Source: Pseudomonas siliginis (GTDB lineage: Bacteria; Pseudomonadota; Gammaproteobacteria; Pseudomonadales; Pseudomonadaceae). From it: 64,000 bases of DNA. The notes under the pieces were generated by a model. That model was not told the DNA's origin and did not search any database. It saw only the letters and a list, made by a program, of their open reading frames with translations. This document shows, one piece after another, positions 1 through 9,251 of the stretch. The DNA lies in contig NZ_JAHSTW010000001.1 in assembly GCF_019145195.1 (NCBI RefSeq), positions 496,001-560,000 on the forward strand. Reading direction: 5' to 3'. The stretch's first letter is position 1. Every line of letters starts with the position of its first letter. The position numbers and the translations under genes were made by a program.

Positions 1-83
1 GAGCGATCCTGCTCGCGAAGGCGGTATGTCATTCAACAATGATGTTGGCTGATTAGACGCTTTCGCGAGCAGGCTCGCTCCCA
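1..83. repeat. REPIN (inverted REP pair), possibly cut by the window edge
   Basis: Two inverted copies of a Pseudomonas REP core face each other: a CCTGCTCGCGAA arm near the left edge and TTCGCGAGCAGG at about 61-73, separated by an unrelated ~35-base middle. The right arm continues into GCTCGCTCCCACA, the usual REP tail. The same REP family recurs at 17.1 kb and 59.7 kb. It lies downstream of ahpF and has no coding capacity. Confidence 0.8.
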
Positions 84-106
84 CATTTGGATTTGTGCCA
101 GGCACA

Positions 107-136
107 AAAAAACCCATGATCGCTCATGGGTTTTTT
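107..136 (-). terminator. Rho-independent terminator of ahpF
   Basis: A CCCATGA stem pairs with TCATGGG around a four-base loop, flanked by A-runs on one side and T-runs on the other, so it can act in either direction. It sits about 20 bases past the ahpF stop codon and is best read as the ahpF terminator. Confidence 0.85.
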
Positions 137-153
137 CGTTTTCGACCTGGCAG

Positions 154-1716
154 TTACGCCGGGGCCGAAGTGCGAATCAAGTGATCGAACGCACTCAGCG
201 AAGCCTTGGCGCCCTCGCCCACTGCGATCACGATCTGCTTGTACGGCACAGTCGTCACGTCGCCCGCTGCAAAGATCCCCGAGATCGAAGTCTCGCCACG
301 GTTGTCGACAATGATCTCGCCACGCGGCGACAGCTCGATGGTGCCCTTCAGCCAATCGGTGTTCGGCAGCAGACCGATCTGCACGAAGATGCCTTCCAGC
401 TCAACCGTGCGCAGCTCATCTGTAGTGCGATCCTTGTAACGCAGACCGTTGACCTTCTCACCATTGCCGGTGACTTCAGTGGTTTGCGCACTGGTGATCA
501 CCGTGACGTTCGGCAGGCTGTGCAGCTTGCGCTGCAACACAGCATCGGCGCGCAGTTGTACGTCGAATTCCAGCAGCGTTACGTGCGACACGATACCGGC
601 CAGATCGATGGCCGCTTCAACGCCGGAGTTACCGCCGCCGATCACCGCTACGCGCTTGCCCTTGAACAGCGGCCCGTCGCAGTGCGGGCAGTACGCCACG
701 CCTTTGTTGCGGTATTCCTGCTCGCCCGGGACGTTCATTTCGCGCCAGCGTGCGCCGGTCGCGAGGATCACGCTCTTGGCTTTCAGCGTTGCACCGCTGG
801 CGAAGTGGACTTCATGCAGTTCGCCGTTCTTGCCCGGGATCAACTTGTCGGCACGTTGCAGGTTCATGATGTCGACGTCGTACTGCTTGACGTGTTCTTC
901 CAGCGCCGTGGCCAGTTTCGGCCCTTCGGTTTCCTGCACGGAAATGAAGTTCTCGATGGCCATGGTGTCGAGCACCTGACCGCCGAAGCGCTCAGCCGCG
1001 ACACCAGTGCGGATGCCTTTACGTGCGGCATAAATAGCCGCCGAAGCACCGGCCGGGCCACCGCCGACAACCAGCACGTCAAAGGCTTCCTTGGCGCTGA
1101 TCTTCTCGGCCTGACGCTCAATCGCGCCGGTGTCGAGTTTGGCGAGGATTTCTTCCAGTCCCATGCGGCCTTGGCCGAAGTTTTCACCGTTGAGGTAGAT
1201 GCTCGGCACAGCCATGATCTTGCGATCGTTGACTTCGTCCTGGAACAGCGCGCCGTCGATGGCGACGTGGCGGATGTTCGGGTTGAGCACGGCCATCAGG
1301 TTCAGCGCCTGGACGACGTCCGGGCAGTTCTGGCAAGACAGCGAGAAGTAAGTCTCGAAGCTGAACTCGCCTTTGAGCGAGCGAATCTGCTCGATGACTT
1401 CAACGCTGGCCTTCGACGGGTGGCCGCCGACTTGCAGCAGGGCCAACACCAGCGAGGTGAATTCGTGGCCCATTGGAATGCCGGCGAAGCGCAGGCTGAT
1501 GTCGGCTCCAGGGCGATTGATCGAGAACGATGGTTTACGGGCATCGTCACCGCTGTCGATCAGGGTAATTAGGCTCGAAAGACTGGCAACGTCTTTCAGC
1601 AGGTCCAGCATTTCACGGGATTTCGCACCGTCGTCGAGGGATGCAACGATCTCGATCGGTTGGGTGACCCGTTCCAGGTACGATTTCAACTGGGCTTTAA
1701 GATTGGCGTCCAACAT
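154..1716 (-). CDS. ahpF: Alkyl hydroperoxide reductase subunit F
   Basis: A flavoprotein disulfide reductase that passes electrons from NADH to AhpC, the peroxidase encoded just upstream. The 520 residues match the family. Two N-terminal thioredoxin-like folds carry a redox CxxC (C128, C131). They are followed by an FAD-binding GGGPAG (about 218-223), the thioredoxin-reductase-type centre CPHC (C343, C346) and an NAD(P)-binding GGGNSG (about 360-365). All redox cysteines are present. It is co-oriented with ahpC, 124 bases downstream, but a strong hairpin with a T-run lies between them, so ahpF is probably expressed at a lower level by read-through or from its own promoter. The start is an ATG at 1716. 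Confidence 0.97.
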   Translation of the reverse strand: MLDANLKAQLKSYLERVTQPIEIVASLDDGAKSREMLDLLKDVASLSSLITLIDSGDDARKPSFSINRPGADISLRFAGIPMGHEFTSLVLALLQVGGHPSKASVEVIEQIRSLKGEFSFETYFSLSCQNCPDVVQALNLMAVLNPNIRHVAIDGALFQDEVNDRKIMAVPSIYLNGENFGQGRMGLEEILAKLDTGAIERQAEKISAKEAFDVLVVGGGPAGASAAIYAARKGIRTGVAAERFGGQVLDTMAIENFISVQETEGPKLATALEEHVKQYDVDIMNLQRADKLIPGKNGELHEVHFASGATLKAKSVILATGARWREMNVPGEQEYRNKGVAYCPHCDGPLFKGKRVAVIGGGNSGVEAAIDLAGIVSHVTLLEFDVQLRADAVLQRKLHSLPNVTVITSAQTTEVTGNGEKVNGLRYKDRTTDELRTVELEGIFVQIGLLPNTDWLKGTIELSPRGEIIVDNRGETSISGIFAAGDVTTVPYKQIVIAVGEGAKASLSAFDHLIRTSAPA

Positions 1717-1742
1717 ACGGGCGATTTCCTTTATTTGAGGCG

Positions 1743-1779
1743 AAAAAAAGCCCGAGCGAATCTCGCCCGGGCATTTTTA
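1743..1779 (-). terminator. Terminator/attenuator between ahpC and ahpF
   Basis: A GC-rich hairpin (GCCCG paired with CGGGC, one mismatch, then GCGA with TCGC) is followed on the minus strand by seven T residues. It should end much of the ahpC transcript, giving more AhpC than AhpF. Confidence 0.85.
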
Positions 1780-1840
1780 TTGGGCGGTGCAGCTAACTTA
1801 AGAAGGTGCGGCGTGCCGCCCTGCGTTGCATGTCACAGAC

Positions 1841-2404
1841 TTAGATCTTGCCGACCAGGTCCAGCGACGGAGCCAGAGTGGCCTCGCCTTCTTTCCACTT
1901 GGCCGGGCAAACTTCGCCTGGGTGTGCAGCGACGTACTGAGCAGCCTTGATCTTGCGCAGCAGCTCGGAAGCGTCACGGCCAACGCCGCCATCGTTCAGT
2001 TCAACGATTTTGATCTGGCCTTCAGGGTTGATCACGAAGGTGCCACGGTCAGCCAGACCAGTTTCTTCGATCAGCACGTCGAAGTTGCGGGAGATGACTT
2101 GGGTAGGGTCGCCGATCATGGTGTATTCGATTTTGCCGATGGCTGGCGAAGTGTTGTGCCAGGCAGCGTGAGCAAAGTGGGTGTCGGTCGAAACGCTGTA
2201 GATTTCCACGCCCAGCTTCTTGAACTCAGCGTAGTTGTCAGCCAAGTCTTCCAGCTCGGTTGGGCACACGAAGGTGAAGTCGGCTGGGTAGAAGAACACT
2301 ACGGACCACTTGCCTTTCAAGTCAGCATCCGAGACTTGAACGAAGTCGCCGTTTTTGAACGCGGTAGCTTTGAACGGTTTTACTTGGCTGTTGATGATAG
2401 GCAT
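1841..2404 (-). CDS. ahpC: Alkyl hydroperoxide reductase subunit C (peroxiredoxin)
   Basis: A typical 2-Cys peroxiredoxin of 187 residues that reduces hydrogen peroxide, organic peroxides and peroxynitrite in the cytoplasm and is recycled by AhpF. The peroxidatic cysteine lies in FTFVCPTE (C47) and the resolving cysteine in GEVCPAKW (C166). Both are intact, as is the C-terminal helix of AhpC-type enzymes. It is the first gene of an ahpC-ahpF pair. OxyR control is expected from the family, but I could not see a convincing full OxyR site in the 130 bases upstream. Confidence 0.98.
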   Translation of the reverse strand: MPIINSQVKPFKATAFKNGDFVQVSDADLKGKWSVVFFYPADFTFVCPTELEDLADNYAEFKKLGVEIYSVSTDTHFAHAAWHNTSPAIGKIEYTMIGDPTQVISRNFDVLIEETGLADRGTFVINPEGQIKIVELNDGGVGRDASELLRKIKAAQYVAAHPGEVCPAKWKEGEATLAPSLDLVGKI

Positions 2405-2541
2405 CGATGACTCTCCGTCAGGGGTTATGAAGTTGATGGGTGAATCCTACCCACTCACTCGACGGAAGGCTCATTGGCAAACCTGATACTGTTGATTTGT
2501 TTTCGCTATTAGCTGACTGTATTAATAGAAGAAAACGATCT

Positions 2542-3480
2542 CTACGACTGATCCGGCTTATCCATAATCCGAGCCATTCCCTGGAATGGGCTGACCTCAA
2601 CATAGCGCATGGCGGATTTCATGTCCTTCCAGCCAACGTAACTCATCAGTGATTTCAGATCCCAGCCGCTTTGATGCGCCCATGTGGCAAAGCCACGCCG
2701 CAGTGAATGGCTGGTGTAGTTGGCGGCGGCAATCCCGGCACGTTGCAGGGCCTGTCTCAACAGCGGAATGATGCTGTTGGCGTGCAAGCCCTCCTCGCTC
2801 AGATTGCCCCACCGATCAATGCTTCGGAAAACTGCGCCGCGCACCAGCGCGACTTCGGTGATCCAGTCGATATAAGCCTGCACCGGGCACAGCTTCAACA
2901 GCGCCGGGGCCTGATAAGTCTGTCCGAGGTTTTCCCGGTCGCCCTTGCTGCGCGGCAAATACAAAGTGATTCCTTTGCCAGCACTCGCCTGCACATGCTC
3001 GATCTGCAAGCGGCACAACTCGTCGCTGCGAAAGCCGCGCCAGAAGCCCAACAGAATCAGCGCGCGATCCCGATACGCCTTGAGCAAGGTCGGGCGATCC
3101 TGATCCTCGCGGGCGGTTTGCGCCTCCTGTTCCAACCAATCGATCACTCGTTGCAGATCCTGCAACTGCAACGGTTCGGCCTGCTTTTCCTGCGCCGGAT
3201 GCAAAGCACGAATGCCCTTGAACACCTTGCGCACCACTGGCGCCTTGGTCGGATCGGCAAAGCCCTGACTGTTGTGCCACTGCGCCAGCGCGGACAGACG
3301 CAGCTTCAGAGTGTTGATCGACAGCACGCCAGCGTGCTCCACCAGATAGCGCGCAACGCTGTCGGCAGTAGCCGGGAGAAATCCGCCCCACGTCACCTCG
3401 AAGTGCTCGATGGCCATGCGATAGCTGCGGCGAGTGTTGTCGCGGGTGGCGGCTTGCAGATATCGATCGATGTCGCTCAT
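2542..3480 (-). CDS. Tyrosine recombinase (phage-type site-specific integrase)
   Basis: A 312-residue member of the lambda-integrase/XerD superfamily, which cuts and rejoins DNA through a phosphotyrosine. An N-terminal SAM-like core-binding domain (about 1-95) precedes the catalytic domain. Visible catalytic residues are R151 (GFRSDEL), H258 and R261 (HSLRRG), W284 in the second-histidine position, and the nucleophile Y293 (SAMRYVE). No phage, transposon or cargo genes flank it: the neighbours are ahpC and gor. It is divergent from a KfrA-like gene with a 176-base shared promoter region. That suggests a domesticated recombinase or the remains of an element; its target site is not evident. Confidence 0.9.
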   Translation of the reverse strand: MSDIDRYLQAATRDNTRRSYRMAIEHFEVTWGGFLPATADSVARYLVEHAGVLSINTLKLRLSALAQWHNSQGFADPTKAPVVRKVFKGIRALHPAQEKQAEPLQLQDLQRVIDWLEQEAQTAREDQDRPTLLKAYRDRALILLGFWRGFRSDELCRLQIEHVQASAGKGITLYLPRSKGDRENLGQTYQAPALLKLCPVQAYIDWITEVALVRGAVFRSIDRWGNLSEEGLHANSIIPLLRQALQRAGIAAANYTSHSLRRGFATWAHQSGWDLKSLMSYVGWKDMKSAMRYVEVSPFQGMARIMDKPDQS

Positions 3481-3600
3481 GGCAGTTTTCTCGCTGGTGT
3501 ACGGGTTCAGACATGCAGAGGCGCATTTTGCCCCCTGACATTGGGTAATACCAGTATATCCCGCCTGTTTTATTTCAAAGATTTACCTATATTTTCAGCA

Positions 3601-3646
3601 TGGTACACTGCGTACTTTAGTGGCATGTACCACAGTACGTAAACGT
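3601..3646. promoter_or_regulatory. Candidate KfrA-type operator in the integrase/kfrA divergent promoter
   Basis: Four GTAC tetramers occur within 46 bases just upstream of the KfrA-like start. They are arranged as two similar blocks (GTAC-N5-GTAC, then GTAC-N4-GTAC) inside a larger TGGTAC...GTACCA inverted repeat. The spacing and position suit an operator for autoregulation, as known for plasmid KfrA. This is inference from pattern and position only. Confidence 0.45.
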
Positions 3647-3656
3647 AGGAGTTCAC

Positions 3657-4673
3657 ATGGCCCGTGGCGGCATTACCAAAGCACTGGTGCAAATCGCACG
3701 CACAGCGATCCTGGCTCGCGGCGAACACCCAAGCATCGATGCAGTACGCATTGAAATGGGCAACACCGGCTCGAAAACCACGATCCATCGCTATCTGAAA
3801 GAACTGGACGACGGTGCACAGCCGAATGAGGCGTCAGCAGAACCGATCGATGATGAGCTCACCGCCCTCGTCTCTCGCCTCGCCCAGCGCCTGAAAGAAC
3901 AAGCACAGGAACCCATCGAGCAAGCCCGCGAACAGTTCGAGGAGCAACGCGAAGCACTGGAAACCGAGCTGAAACAGGTTCGCCAGGCGCTGGAAAAACT
4001 CGAGCACGACCACGACATTCAAGGCGCCGCACTGCAACGCGAATCCGAAGCGCTGAGCAACACCCGCTCGATGCTGCAAACCGAACAGACGCGCAACGCC
4101 GGCCTCAACCAGGCATTGGCCGACTTTGAATTGCGCTTGCAGGACAAGGACGAGCAGATCCGCTCACTGGAAGAAAAGCACCTGCACGCCCGCGATGCGC
4201 TGGAGCATTACCGTAACGCCACCAAGGAACAGCGCGAGCAGGAGCAGGCCCGCCACGAAGGGCAACTTCAGCAGATACAGGCAGAATTGCGTCAAGCCCA
4301 GCAGAGCGCATTGGTGCGTCAGGATGAGATCACACAATTGCACCGCGATAACGAACGCCTGCTCACCGAAAACCGTGGCACTCAGCGCGAGCTGAACCTG
4401 GTGCAGGATCAGCTCAAGCACAGCAATCAGCGTCAGGATCAGTTGCTCGAGCAGGCCACGCGCATGGACAGCGAGCGCACCCTTCTCCAGGAACGTCTGC
4501 GCGTGGCGACACTGGAAAGCCGAGCCCTCAAGCAGAGCGTCGACGAGCAGACGCAGCTCAATCAGTCACTGGAAAAGGAATTGCTCAAGGTTCAGGCAAG
4601 CCTTGAAGACAGCCAGCGTCTGGCGGCTACCGTTGCGGCAGCACCAGACTCAGCCAAAGCGAAGGATGCTTAA
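3657..4673 (+). CDS. KfrA-like DNA-binding protein with long coiled coil
   Basis: 338 residues. The first ~110 match a KfrA-type N-terminal DNA-binding region ([17 protein letters not shown]..., with [14 protein letters not shown] helix wording). The rest is an almost unbroken coiled coil rich in Q, E, L, R and A (about 65-325), as in KfrA proteins of broad-host-range plasmids, which act as autorepressors and chromosome- or plasmid-associated filaments. The start is an ATG at 3657 with TAGGAG upstream. It is divergent from the tyrosine recombinase and its stop overlaps the convergent gor stop by four bases. It could regulate the recombinase or bridge its DNA sites. The exact role is unknown. 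Confidence 0.8.
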   Translation: MARGGITKALVQIARTAILARGEHPSIDAVRIEMGNTGSKTTIHRYLKELDDGAQPNEASAEPIDDELTALVSRLAQRLKEQAQEPIEQAREQFEEQREALETELKQVRQALEKLEHDHDIQGAALQRESEALSNTRSMLQTEQTRNAGLNQALADFELRLQDKDEQIRSLEEKHLHARDALEHYRNATKEQREQEQARHEGQLQQIQAELRQAQQSALVRQDEITQLHRDNERLLTENRGTQRELNLVQDQLKHSNQRQDQLLEQATRMDSERTLLQERLRVATLESRALKQSVDEQTQLNQSLEKELLKVQASLEDSQRLAATVAAAPDSAKAKDA

Positions 4674-6028
4674 GCGCTGACCGGCGTACGCATGGTGACG
4701 AACTCTTCGGCGGCCGTCGGGTGCACCCCGATGGTGTCGTCGAAGTCGCGCTTGGTCGCGCCGGCCTTCAAGGCGATCGCCAGACCTTGCACGATCTCGC
4801 CAGCGTCCGGCCCGACCATGTGGCAGCCAAGTACCTTGTCGGTTTTGGCGTCGACCACCAGCTTCATCAGGGTTTTCTCCTGACAGTCAGTCAGGGTCAG
4901 CTTCATCGGCCGGAAGCGACTTTCGAAAATCACCACTTCGTGGCCACATTCGCGCGCTTCCTCTTCGCTCAAACCGACTGTGCCGATGTTCGGCAGGCTG
5001 AACACGGCGGTCGGAATCATCTTGTAGTCCACCGGACGGTATTGCTCCGGCTTGAACAGACGCCGCGCCACGGCCATACCTTCGGCCAGAGCGACCGGGG
5101 TCAGTTGCACGCGACCAATGACGTCGCCCAGCGCCAGAATCGACGGCTCGGTGGTTTGATACTGGTCGTCGACTTTGATAAAGCCCTTGTCGTCGAGCTG
5201 AACATCGGTGTTTTCCAGGCCGAGATTGTCCAGCATCGGACGCCGGCCGGTGGCGTAGAACACGCAGTCGGCTTCGAGCACGCGACCATCCTTGAGCGTC
5301 GCCTTCAGGCTGCCGTCGGCCTGTTTGTCGATGCGCGCGATGTCGGCATTGAATTGCAGATCGAGGCCGCGCTTGGTCAATTCTTCTTGCAGGTGCTTGC
5401 GCACCGACCCATCGAAACCACGCAGGAACAGATCGCCGCGATACAGCAGCGTGGTGTTGGCACCGAGGCCATGGAAAATCCCGGCGAACTCGACCGCGAT
5501 ATAACCGCCACCCACCACCAGCACACGCTTGGGCAACTCTTTCAGGAAGAACGCTTCGTTCGAACCGATCGCATGCTCATGCCCCGGAATTTCAGGGATC
5601 TGCGGCCAGCCGCCGGTGGCGATCAGAATGTTTTTCGCGGTGAAGCGCTCGCCATTAACCTCGACCTCGTGCGGCCCAACGATTTTCGCGTGCGCCTCGT
5701 GCAGGGTCACGCCGCTGTTGACCAGCAGATTGCGATAAATGCCGTTAAGGCGATTGATTTCACGGTCCTTGTTGGCGATCAGCGTGGCCCAGTCGAAGTT
5801 GGCTTCGCCCAGGTTCCAGCCGAAACCGGACGCCTGCTCGAAGTCCTCGGCAAAGTGCGCGCCGTAGACCAACAGCTTTTTCGGCACGCAGCCGACGTTG
5901 ACGCACGTGCCGCCCAGGTAACGGCTTTCTGCCACCGCCACTTTCGCCCCGAAGCCTGCGGCAAACCGCGCAGCCCGCACACCGCCGGAACCGGCACCAA
6001 TCACATAAAGGTCAAAATCGTAGGCCAT
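4670..6028 (-). CDS. gor: Glutathione-disulfide reductase
   Basis: An NADPH-dependent flavoenzyme of 452 residues that regenerates reduced glutathione. It shows an N-terminal FAD-binding GAGSGG, the redox-active [13 protein letters not shown] (C42, C47), a [11 protein letters not shown] nucleotide-binding motif and the C-terminal catalytic HPTAAEE (H436, E441) contributed across the dimer. The full family length is present. It probably forms a single-gene unit; it converges on the KfrA-like gene (shared TTAA at the stops) and lies downstream of galU after a terminator. Confidence 0.97.
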   Translation of the reverse strand: MAYDFDLYVIGAGSGGVRAARFAAGFGAKVAVAESRYLGGTCVNVGCVPKKLLVYGAHFAEDFEQASGFGWNLGEANFDWATLIANKDREINRLNGIYRNLLVNSGVTLHEAHAKIVGPHEVEVNGERFTAKNILIATGGWPQIPEIPGHEHAIGSNEAFFLKELPKRVLVVGGGYIAVEFAGIFHGLGANTTLLYRGDLFLRGFDGSVRKHLQEELTKRGLDLQFNADIARIDKQADGSLKATLKDGRVLEADCVFYATGRRPMLDNLGLENTDVQLDDKGFIKVDDQYQTTEPSILALGDVIGRVQLTPVALAEGMAVARRLFKPEQYRPVDYKMIPTAVFSLPNIGTVGLSEEEARECGHEVVIFESRFRPMKLTLTDCQEKTLMKLVVDAKTDKVLGCHMVGPDAGEIVQGLAIALKAGATKRDFDDTIGVHPTAAEEFVTMRTPVSA

Positions 6029-6111
6029 TTCTATCTCCTCGGCAGGCCATCAGCATACCCGCAGCCATTCATTGGGCAAGCACTGCCATCCATATAAGGG
6101 CGGAAAATGAA

Positions 6112-6137
6112 AAAGCCACCCGAAGGTGGCTTTCTTT
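6112..6137 (-). terminator. Terminator of galU
   Basis: A perfect AAAGCCACC / GGTGGCTTT stem with a CGAA tetraloop lies 25 bases beyond the galU stop. On the minus strand the stem continues into a T-run. Confidence 0.85.
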
Positions 6138-6157
6138 TGCAGACGAGGCGAAGACTA

Positions 6158-6997
6158 TTAGTAAGCCTTGCCAGTCTTGTAGAAGTTTTCGAAGCAGAAG
6201 TTGGTCGCGTCGATGTAGCCTTCAGCACCACCGCAGTCGAAACGCTTGCCCTTGAACTTGTAGGCCATGACGCAGCCGTTCTGGGCCTGCTTCATCAGGG
6301 CGTCGGTGATCTGGATTTCGCCGCCCTTGCCTGGCTCGGTCTGTTCGATCAGGTCGAAGATGTCCGGGGTCAGGATGTAGCGACCGATGATCGCCAGGTT
6401 CGACGGCGCGTCTTCCGGCTTTGGCTTCTCGACCATGCTGTGCACGCGGTAGATGTCGTCGCGGATCATTTCGCCAGCGATGACACCGTACTTGTTGGTT
6501 TCCTGCGGATCGACTTCCTGGATCGCGACGATCGAGCAGCGGAACTGCTTGTACAGCTTGACCATCTGGGTCAGCACGCCGTCGCCATCGATGTTCACGC
6601 ACAGGTCGTCCGCCAGGACCACGGCGAACGGTTCGTCACCGATCAGCGGGCGGCCAGTCAGGATCGCGTGGCCCAGACCTTTCATTTCGGTCTGACGGGT
6701 GTAGGAGAACGAGCACTCGTCCAACAGCTTGCGGATACCGACCAGGTACTTTTCCTTGTCGGTGCCCTTGATTTGGTTTTCCAGCTCGTAACTGATGTCG
6801 AAGTGGTCTTCCAGAGCACGCTTGCCACGGCCGGTGACGATGGAAATCTCAGTCAGGCCCGCGTCCAGTGCTTCTTCAACGCCGTACTGGATCAGTGGCT
6901 TGTTTACCACCGGCAGCATTTCTTTAGGCATGGCTTTGGTCGCTGGGAGGAAGCGAGTGCCGTAACCGGCTGCTGGAAACAAGCATTTCTTGATCAT
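6158..6997 (-). CDS. galU: UTP-glucose-1-phosphate uridylyltransferase
   Basis: Makes UDP-glucose for LPS core, exopolysaccharide and osmolyte synthesis. The 279 residues match bacterial GalU. The N-terminal nucleotide-binding signature FPAAGYGTRFLPATK with the following PKEMLPV loop is intact, as are the conserved VVLADDLC and the VEKPKPEDAPSNLAI segment. The start is the ATG at 6997. It is monocistronic as judged by its terminator and the 258-base gap upstream. Confidence 0.97.
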   Translation of the reverse strand: MIKKCLFPAAGYGTRFLPATKAMPKEMLPVVNKPLIQYGVEEALDAGLTEISIVTGRGKRALEDHFDISYELENQIKGTDKEKYLVGIRKLLDECSFSYTRQTEMKGLGHAILTGRPLIGDEPFAVVLADDLCVNIDGDGVLTQMVKLYKQFRCSIVAIQEVDPQETNKYGVIAGEMIRDDIYRVHSMVEKPKPEDAPSNLAIIGRYILTPDIFDLIEQTEPGKGGEIQITDALMKQAQNGCVMAYKFKGKRFDCGGAEGYIDATNFCFENFYKTGKAY

Positions 6998-7255
6998 ATA
7001 AGTCCTTGAAAAGGCTGTGTGTACGAGTTTCGGGGCAGTCTAATCAGGCGGCGTGCGCCTTACAATGCCCCGCGCTGGCTAACCGATGCCAACATAGAGA
7101 AATATTCGCGCGGATAGTTCCATCCGGGTATTTCAGCGGCGGAGTCAGCGTAGCTCAAGATCCGGGCAAACAGGATCACCATACGCTTATCAGCCCCCAT
7201 TGCGAGCATTTGCCGCTATCATGGCGCCTTTGAACCAGCGAATGAGACAGACTAG

Positions 7256-7441
7256 ATGGCTGCGGTAAAAATCATCAACGGGTATGTGATCGACAAGAAA
7301 GACGGCAAGTGGACGCTGACCACTACCAATGGCGAACACATCGCCGGGCCTTTCGACAGCGAGCAGATGGCGACAGATGTGGCCTCGGTGTTCACTGATA
7401 CGCCTGCTTCTTCCAAGCGCCGAGGCAAAGATCAGGACTGA
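7256..7441 (+). CDS. Small conserved-type hypothetical protein (61 aa)
   Basis: A short soluble protein with an N-terminal beta-rich stretch (KIINGYVIDKKDGKW, then LTTTNGEHIAGPF) and a basic, disordered tail (SSKRRGKDQD). There is no signal peptide or membrane segment. A clear terminator follows 20 bases after the stop, which supports a real transcription unit. I do not recognise the family and no function is assigned. Confidence 0.65.
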   Translation: MAAVKIINGYVIDKKDGKWTLTTTNGEHIAGPFDSEQMATDVASVFTDTPASSKRRGKDQD

Positions 7442-7460
7442 TCCTTTTAGCACTCGCGCC

Positions 7461-7487
7461 AAGCCCTGCCAGCTGCAGGGCTTTTTT
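7461..7487 (+). terminator. Rho-independent terminator
   Basis: AAGCCCTGC pairs with GCAGGGCTT around a short loop and runs into six T residues, just past the 61-residue gene. Confidence 0.9.
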
Positions 7488-7580
7488 GTGCTTTGTTGGC
7501 AAACAAGTGGCCAATCGCTATAACCTTTTCATCGCGGCGCTGTCAGAGCAACCAGTCCCCCACTTGAAGACCTCGCAACC

Positions 7581-7868
7581 ATGAACCTGAACAAACTGCA
7601 GCCGCTTTTCGCGGTATTGGTACTGAGCGGCTGTGCCACTTCGCAGCCCACCTATCTGAACAATGGCGAACAGGGTCTGAGCATCGACTGTTCCGGCGAA
7701 GCCAATTCATGGGCCATGTGCTACGAAAAGGCCGATGCCTCCTGCGCTGGCACCGGCTATCGCATCGTCGGCACTGATGGCACACCGGCGCCCAAGGAAG
7801 ATGACAAAACCCTGGGCGTTGACGTTGGCAATTACAAGACCCGTAACGTCGTGGTCGTCTGCAAGTAA
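7581..7868 (+). CDS. Small lipoprotein (95 aa)
   Basis: The N-terminus MNLNKLQPLFAVLVLSGC is a lipoprotein signal with an LSGC lipobox (C18). The mature part is small and has several cysteines (in IDCSGEAN, AMCYEKADASC and VVVCK), so disulfides in the periplasm are likely. It is terminated right before a convergent small gene. No named family is recognised. Confidence 0.75.
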   Translation: MNLNKLQPLFAVLVLSGCATSQPTYLNNGEQGLSIDCSGEANSWAMCYEKADASCAGTGYRIVGTDGTPAPKEDDKTLGVDVGNYKTRNVVVVCK

Positions 7869-7871
7869 GCC

Positions 7872-8102
7872 TTACATGTGGATTTCGGCGAATTTGATCC
7901 CGAGGCCACGGACGACCTCGATCAGGTCGTCGAGCCGATTGAAGGACTCGACCTCGTCATTGTCATCCACCAAAAAGTAGCTGCGCCCTGCACTCTTCTT
8001 GAAAAACACGATCCATTCACCCGGATTCGCCGGGTTCTGGATGACATGAGTGGCAGAGATAAGGCCCTCTGCGTGGCGCTCCCGCACGTGCTCTCGCTTC
8101 AT
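7872..8102 (-). CDS. Hypothetical protein (76 aa)
   Basis: Starting at the ATG at 8102 the protein is soluble and compact, with beta-strand wording around GEWIVFFKKSAGRSYFLVDDND and a helical C-terminus (LDDLIEVVRGLG). An upstream in-frame ATG at 8150 would add 16 unlikely residues rich in cysteine and glycine. It is co-oriented with the lipoprotein gene at 8.2-8.5 kb. The family is not recognised. Confidence 0.6.
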   Translation of the reverse strand: MKREHVRERHAEGLISATHVIQNPANPGEWIVFFKKSAGRSYFLVDDNDEVESFNRLDDLIEVVRGLGIKFAEIHM

Positions 8103-8174
8103 TGCGACTCCATAAATGACAATGCCGCCACAGCAGGACTGTGACGGCATCGGGTGGTGATGTTCGCTAGTCTA

Positions 8175-8531
8175 TCAGCCGGAAATACAGGCGTTCGCAG
8201 CTTTCTGTACATCGCGAGGGCGAACCGGCACGTTGGACATGCGCTCATGCAGCTTGATGCTGCTGCCGCCGGCGCGATCTTCGATATCAAACACGGCTGC
8301 CGGGCCTGACGAAAGTTTGCCGGGAACGATGACTCGTACACCGTCCTTCTGCGGCTGGACTTGCAACGCACCACGACTGTCAGCGAGCTTGTCGGTCAGA
8401 CACTGCGCATACTCCTGGGGCTTTTTGCCGGAGATCACGCTCATGGTTGGCAGCGTTTCATTGATTTCGGAAACATTTGCACAACCGGCCATCGCCAGAA
8501 TCAACGGCACACACACCACACCCCACTTCAT
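8175..8531 (-). CDS. Putative lipoprotein (118 aa)
   Basis: The N-terminus MKWGVVCVPLILAMAGC is a lipoprotein signal peptide with an AGC lipobox (C17). The mature domain (about 100 residues) contains one further cysteine pair (C43, and one near the end) and alternating strands (VRVIVPGKL, AAVFDIEDR). It is probably anchored in the outer or inner membrane facing the periplasm. Function unknown. Confidence 0.75.
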   Translation of the reverse strand: MKWGVVCVPLILAMAGCANVSEINETLPTMSVISGKKPQEYAQCLTDKLADSRGALQVQPQKDGVRVIVPGKLSSGPAAVFDIEDRAGGSSIKLHERMSNVPVRPRDVQKAANACISG

Positions 8532-8742
8532 ATAAATCCTCCGTTAAAGACCGTCCGACAGCACAAATGCCGCTTTTCTCCGGGGCCTTGTGCATTTAAC
8601 CCGCCCGCCATGGCGAAGTTCTGTTCAAAATTTGTCAAAGCAACGCCCGACGGCCAGATAATAACCCGTGCGGGCTGATAAACTGCGCCCATCGACAAGC
8701 TATCGTTTTGATTTAGTAGAAAAAGCCCTTCTGGAGGCGCCC

Positions 8743-9045
8743 ATGAAATTCATTCACCAGCGCGAGCACCTCAATGAAGACGACATCGTCGTCATTCAAT
8801 GCTCGCAGATGTGCAACATCCGTTTGATGAACGACGCCAACTTCCGCAGCTTCAAAAACGGCGGCCGTCACACCTACCACGGCGGCGCGTTCGACACGTT
8901 CCCGGCACGCATCACCGCACCGAGCACCGGCTTCTGGAACATCACCATCGACACCGTCAACCGCCGCGCAATCAGCGTGACGCGCAAGCCGACGCTGACC
9001 CACTCGATCAAGATCATCCGTCGCTCCAGCACTAAACTGAGCTGA
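8743..9045 (+). CDS. DUF1883-type protein (100 aa)
   Basis: MKFIHQREHLNEDDIVVIQCSQMCNIRLMND... has the strand-rich layout of the DUF1883 family, small proteins of unknown role in many proteobacteria. I chose the ATG at 8743 because a CTGGAGG ribosome site lies 6 bases upstream; the longer in-frame extension starts upstream of it. The central FRSFKNGGRHTYHGGAFDTFPARI motif fits the family. A 56-residue gene follows within 30 bases. Confidence 0.7.
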   Translation: MKFIHQREHLNEDDIVVIQCSQMCNIRLMNDANFRSFKNGGRHTYHGGAFDTFPARITAPSTGFWNITIDTVNRRAISVTRKPTLTHSIKIIRRSSTKLS

Positions 9046-9073
9046 GACGCGCAGCCTATTCTGAAAGGGAAAC

Positions 9074-9244
9074 ATGACCGTGGCGCAAAAAACCAAATAC
9101 GTGATCAAGTACAAACTGGACGGTGAACAGCGTTTCGAATTCGCCGAGCTGGAAACCGGCACTGACGAGGAAGCGAAAGCGGCGCTGAAGAAAATGCACG
9201 CTGACGAAGAGCTCAGTGACATCAAGGTCAGCAAAGCGCTGTAA
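9074..9244 (+). CDS. Small acidic/basic hypothetical protein (56 aa)
   Basis: A short open frame (MTVAQKTKYVIKYKLDG..., ending ELSDIKVSKAL) preceded by GAAAGGGAAAC as ribosome site. Two predicted strands are followed by a helix (TDEEAKAALKKMHADEE). It lies 28 bases after the DUF1883 gene and 7 bases before alkB, so it is probably co-transcribed with alkB. No function is assigned. Confidence 0.6.
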   Translation: MTVAQKTKYVIKYKLDGEQRFEFAELETGTDEEAKAALKKMHADEELSDIKVSKAL

Positions 9245-9251
9245 CCAACCT

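Noticed and set aside
181..1572. 463-codon plus-strand open frame antisense to ahpF
   Set aside because: It is the mirror of a clearly functional gene; the product has no recognisable fold or ribosome site.
2405..2541. OxyR operator upstream of ahpC
   Set aside because: ATAG/CTAT-like tetramers occur, but they do not fit the required regular spacing.
2542..3480. Prophage or integrative element marked by the tyrosine recombinase
   Set aside because: The neighbours are core genes on both sides, no structural, conjugative or cargo genes are present, and no direct repeats were found that could be att sites.
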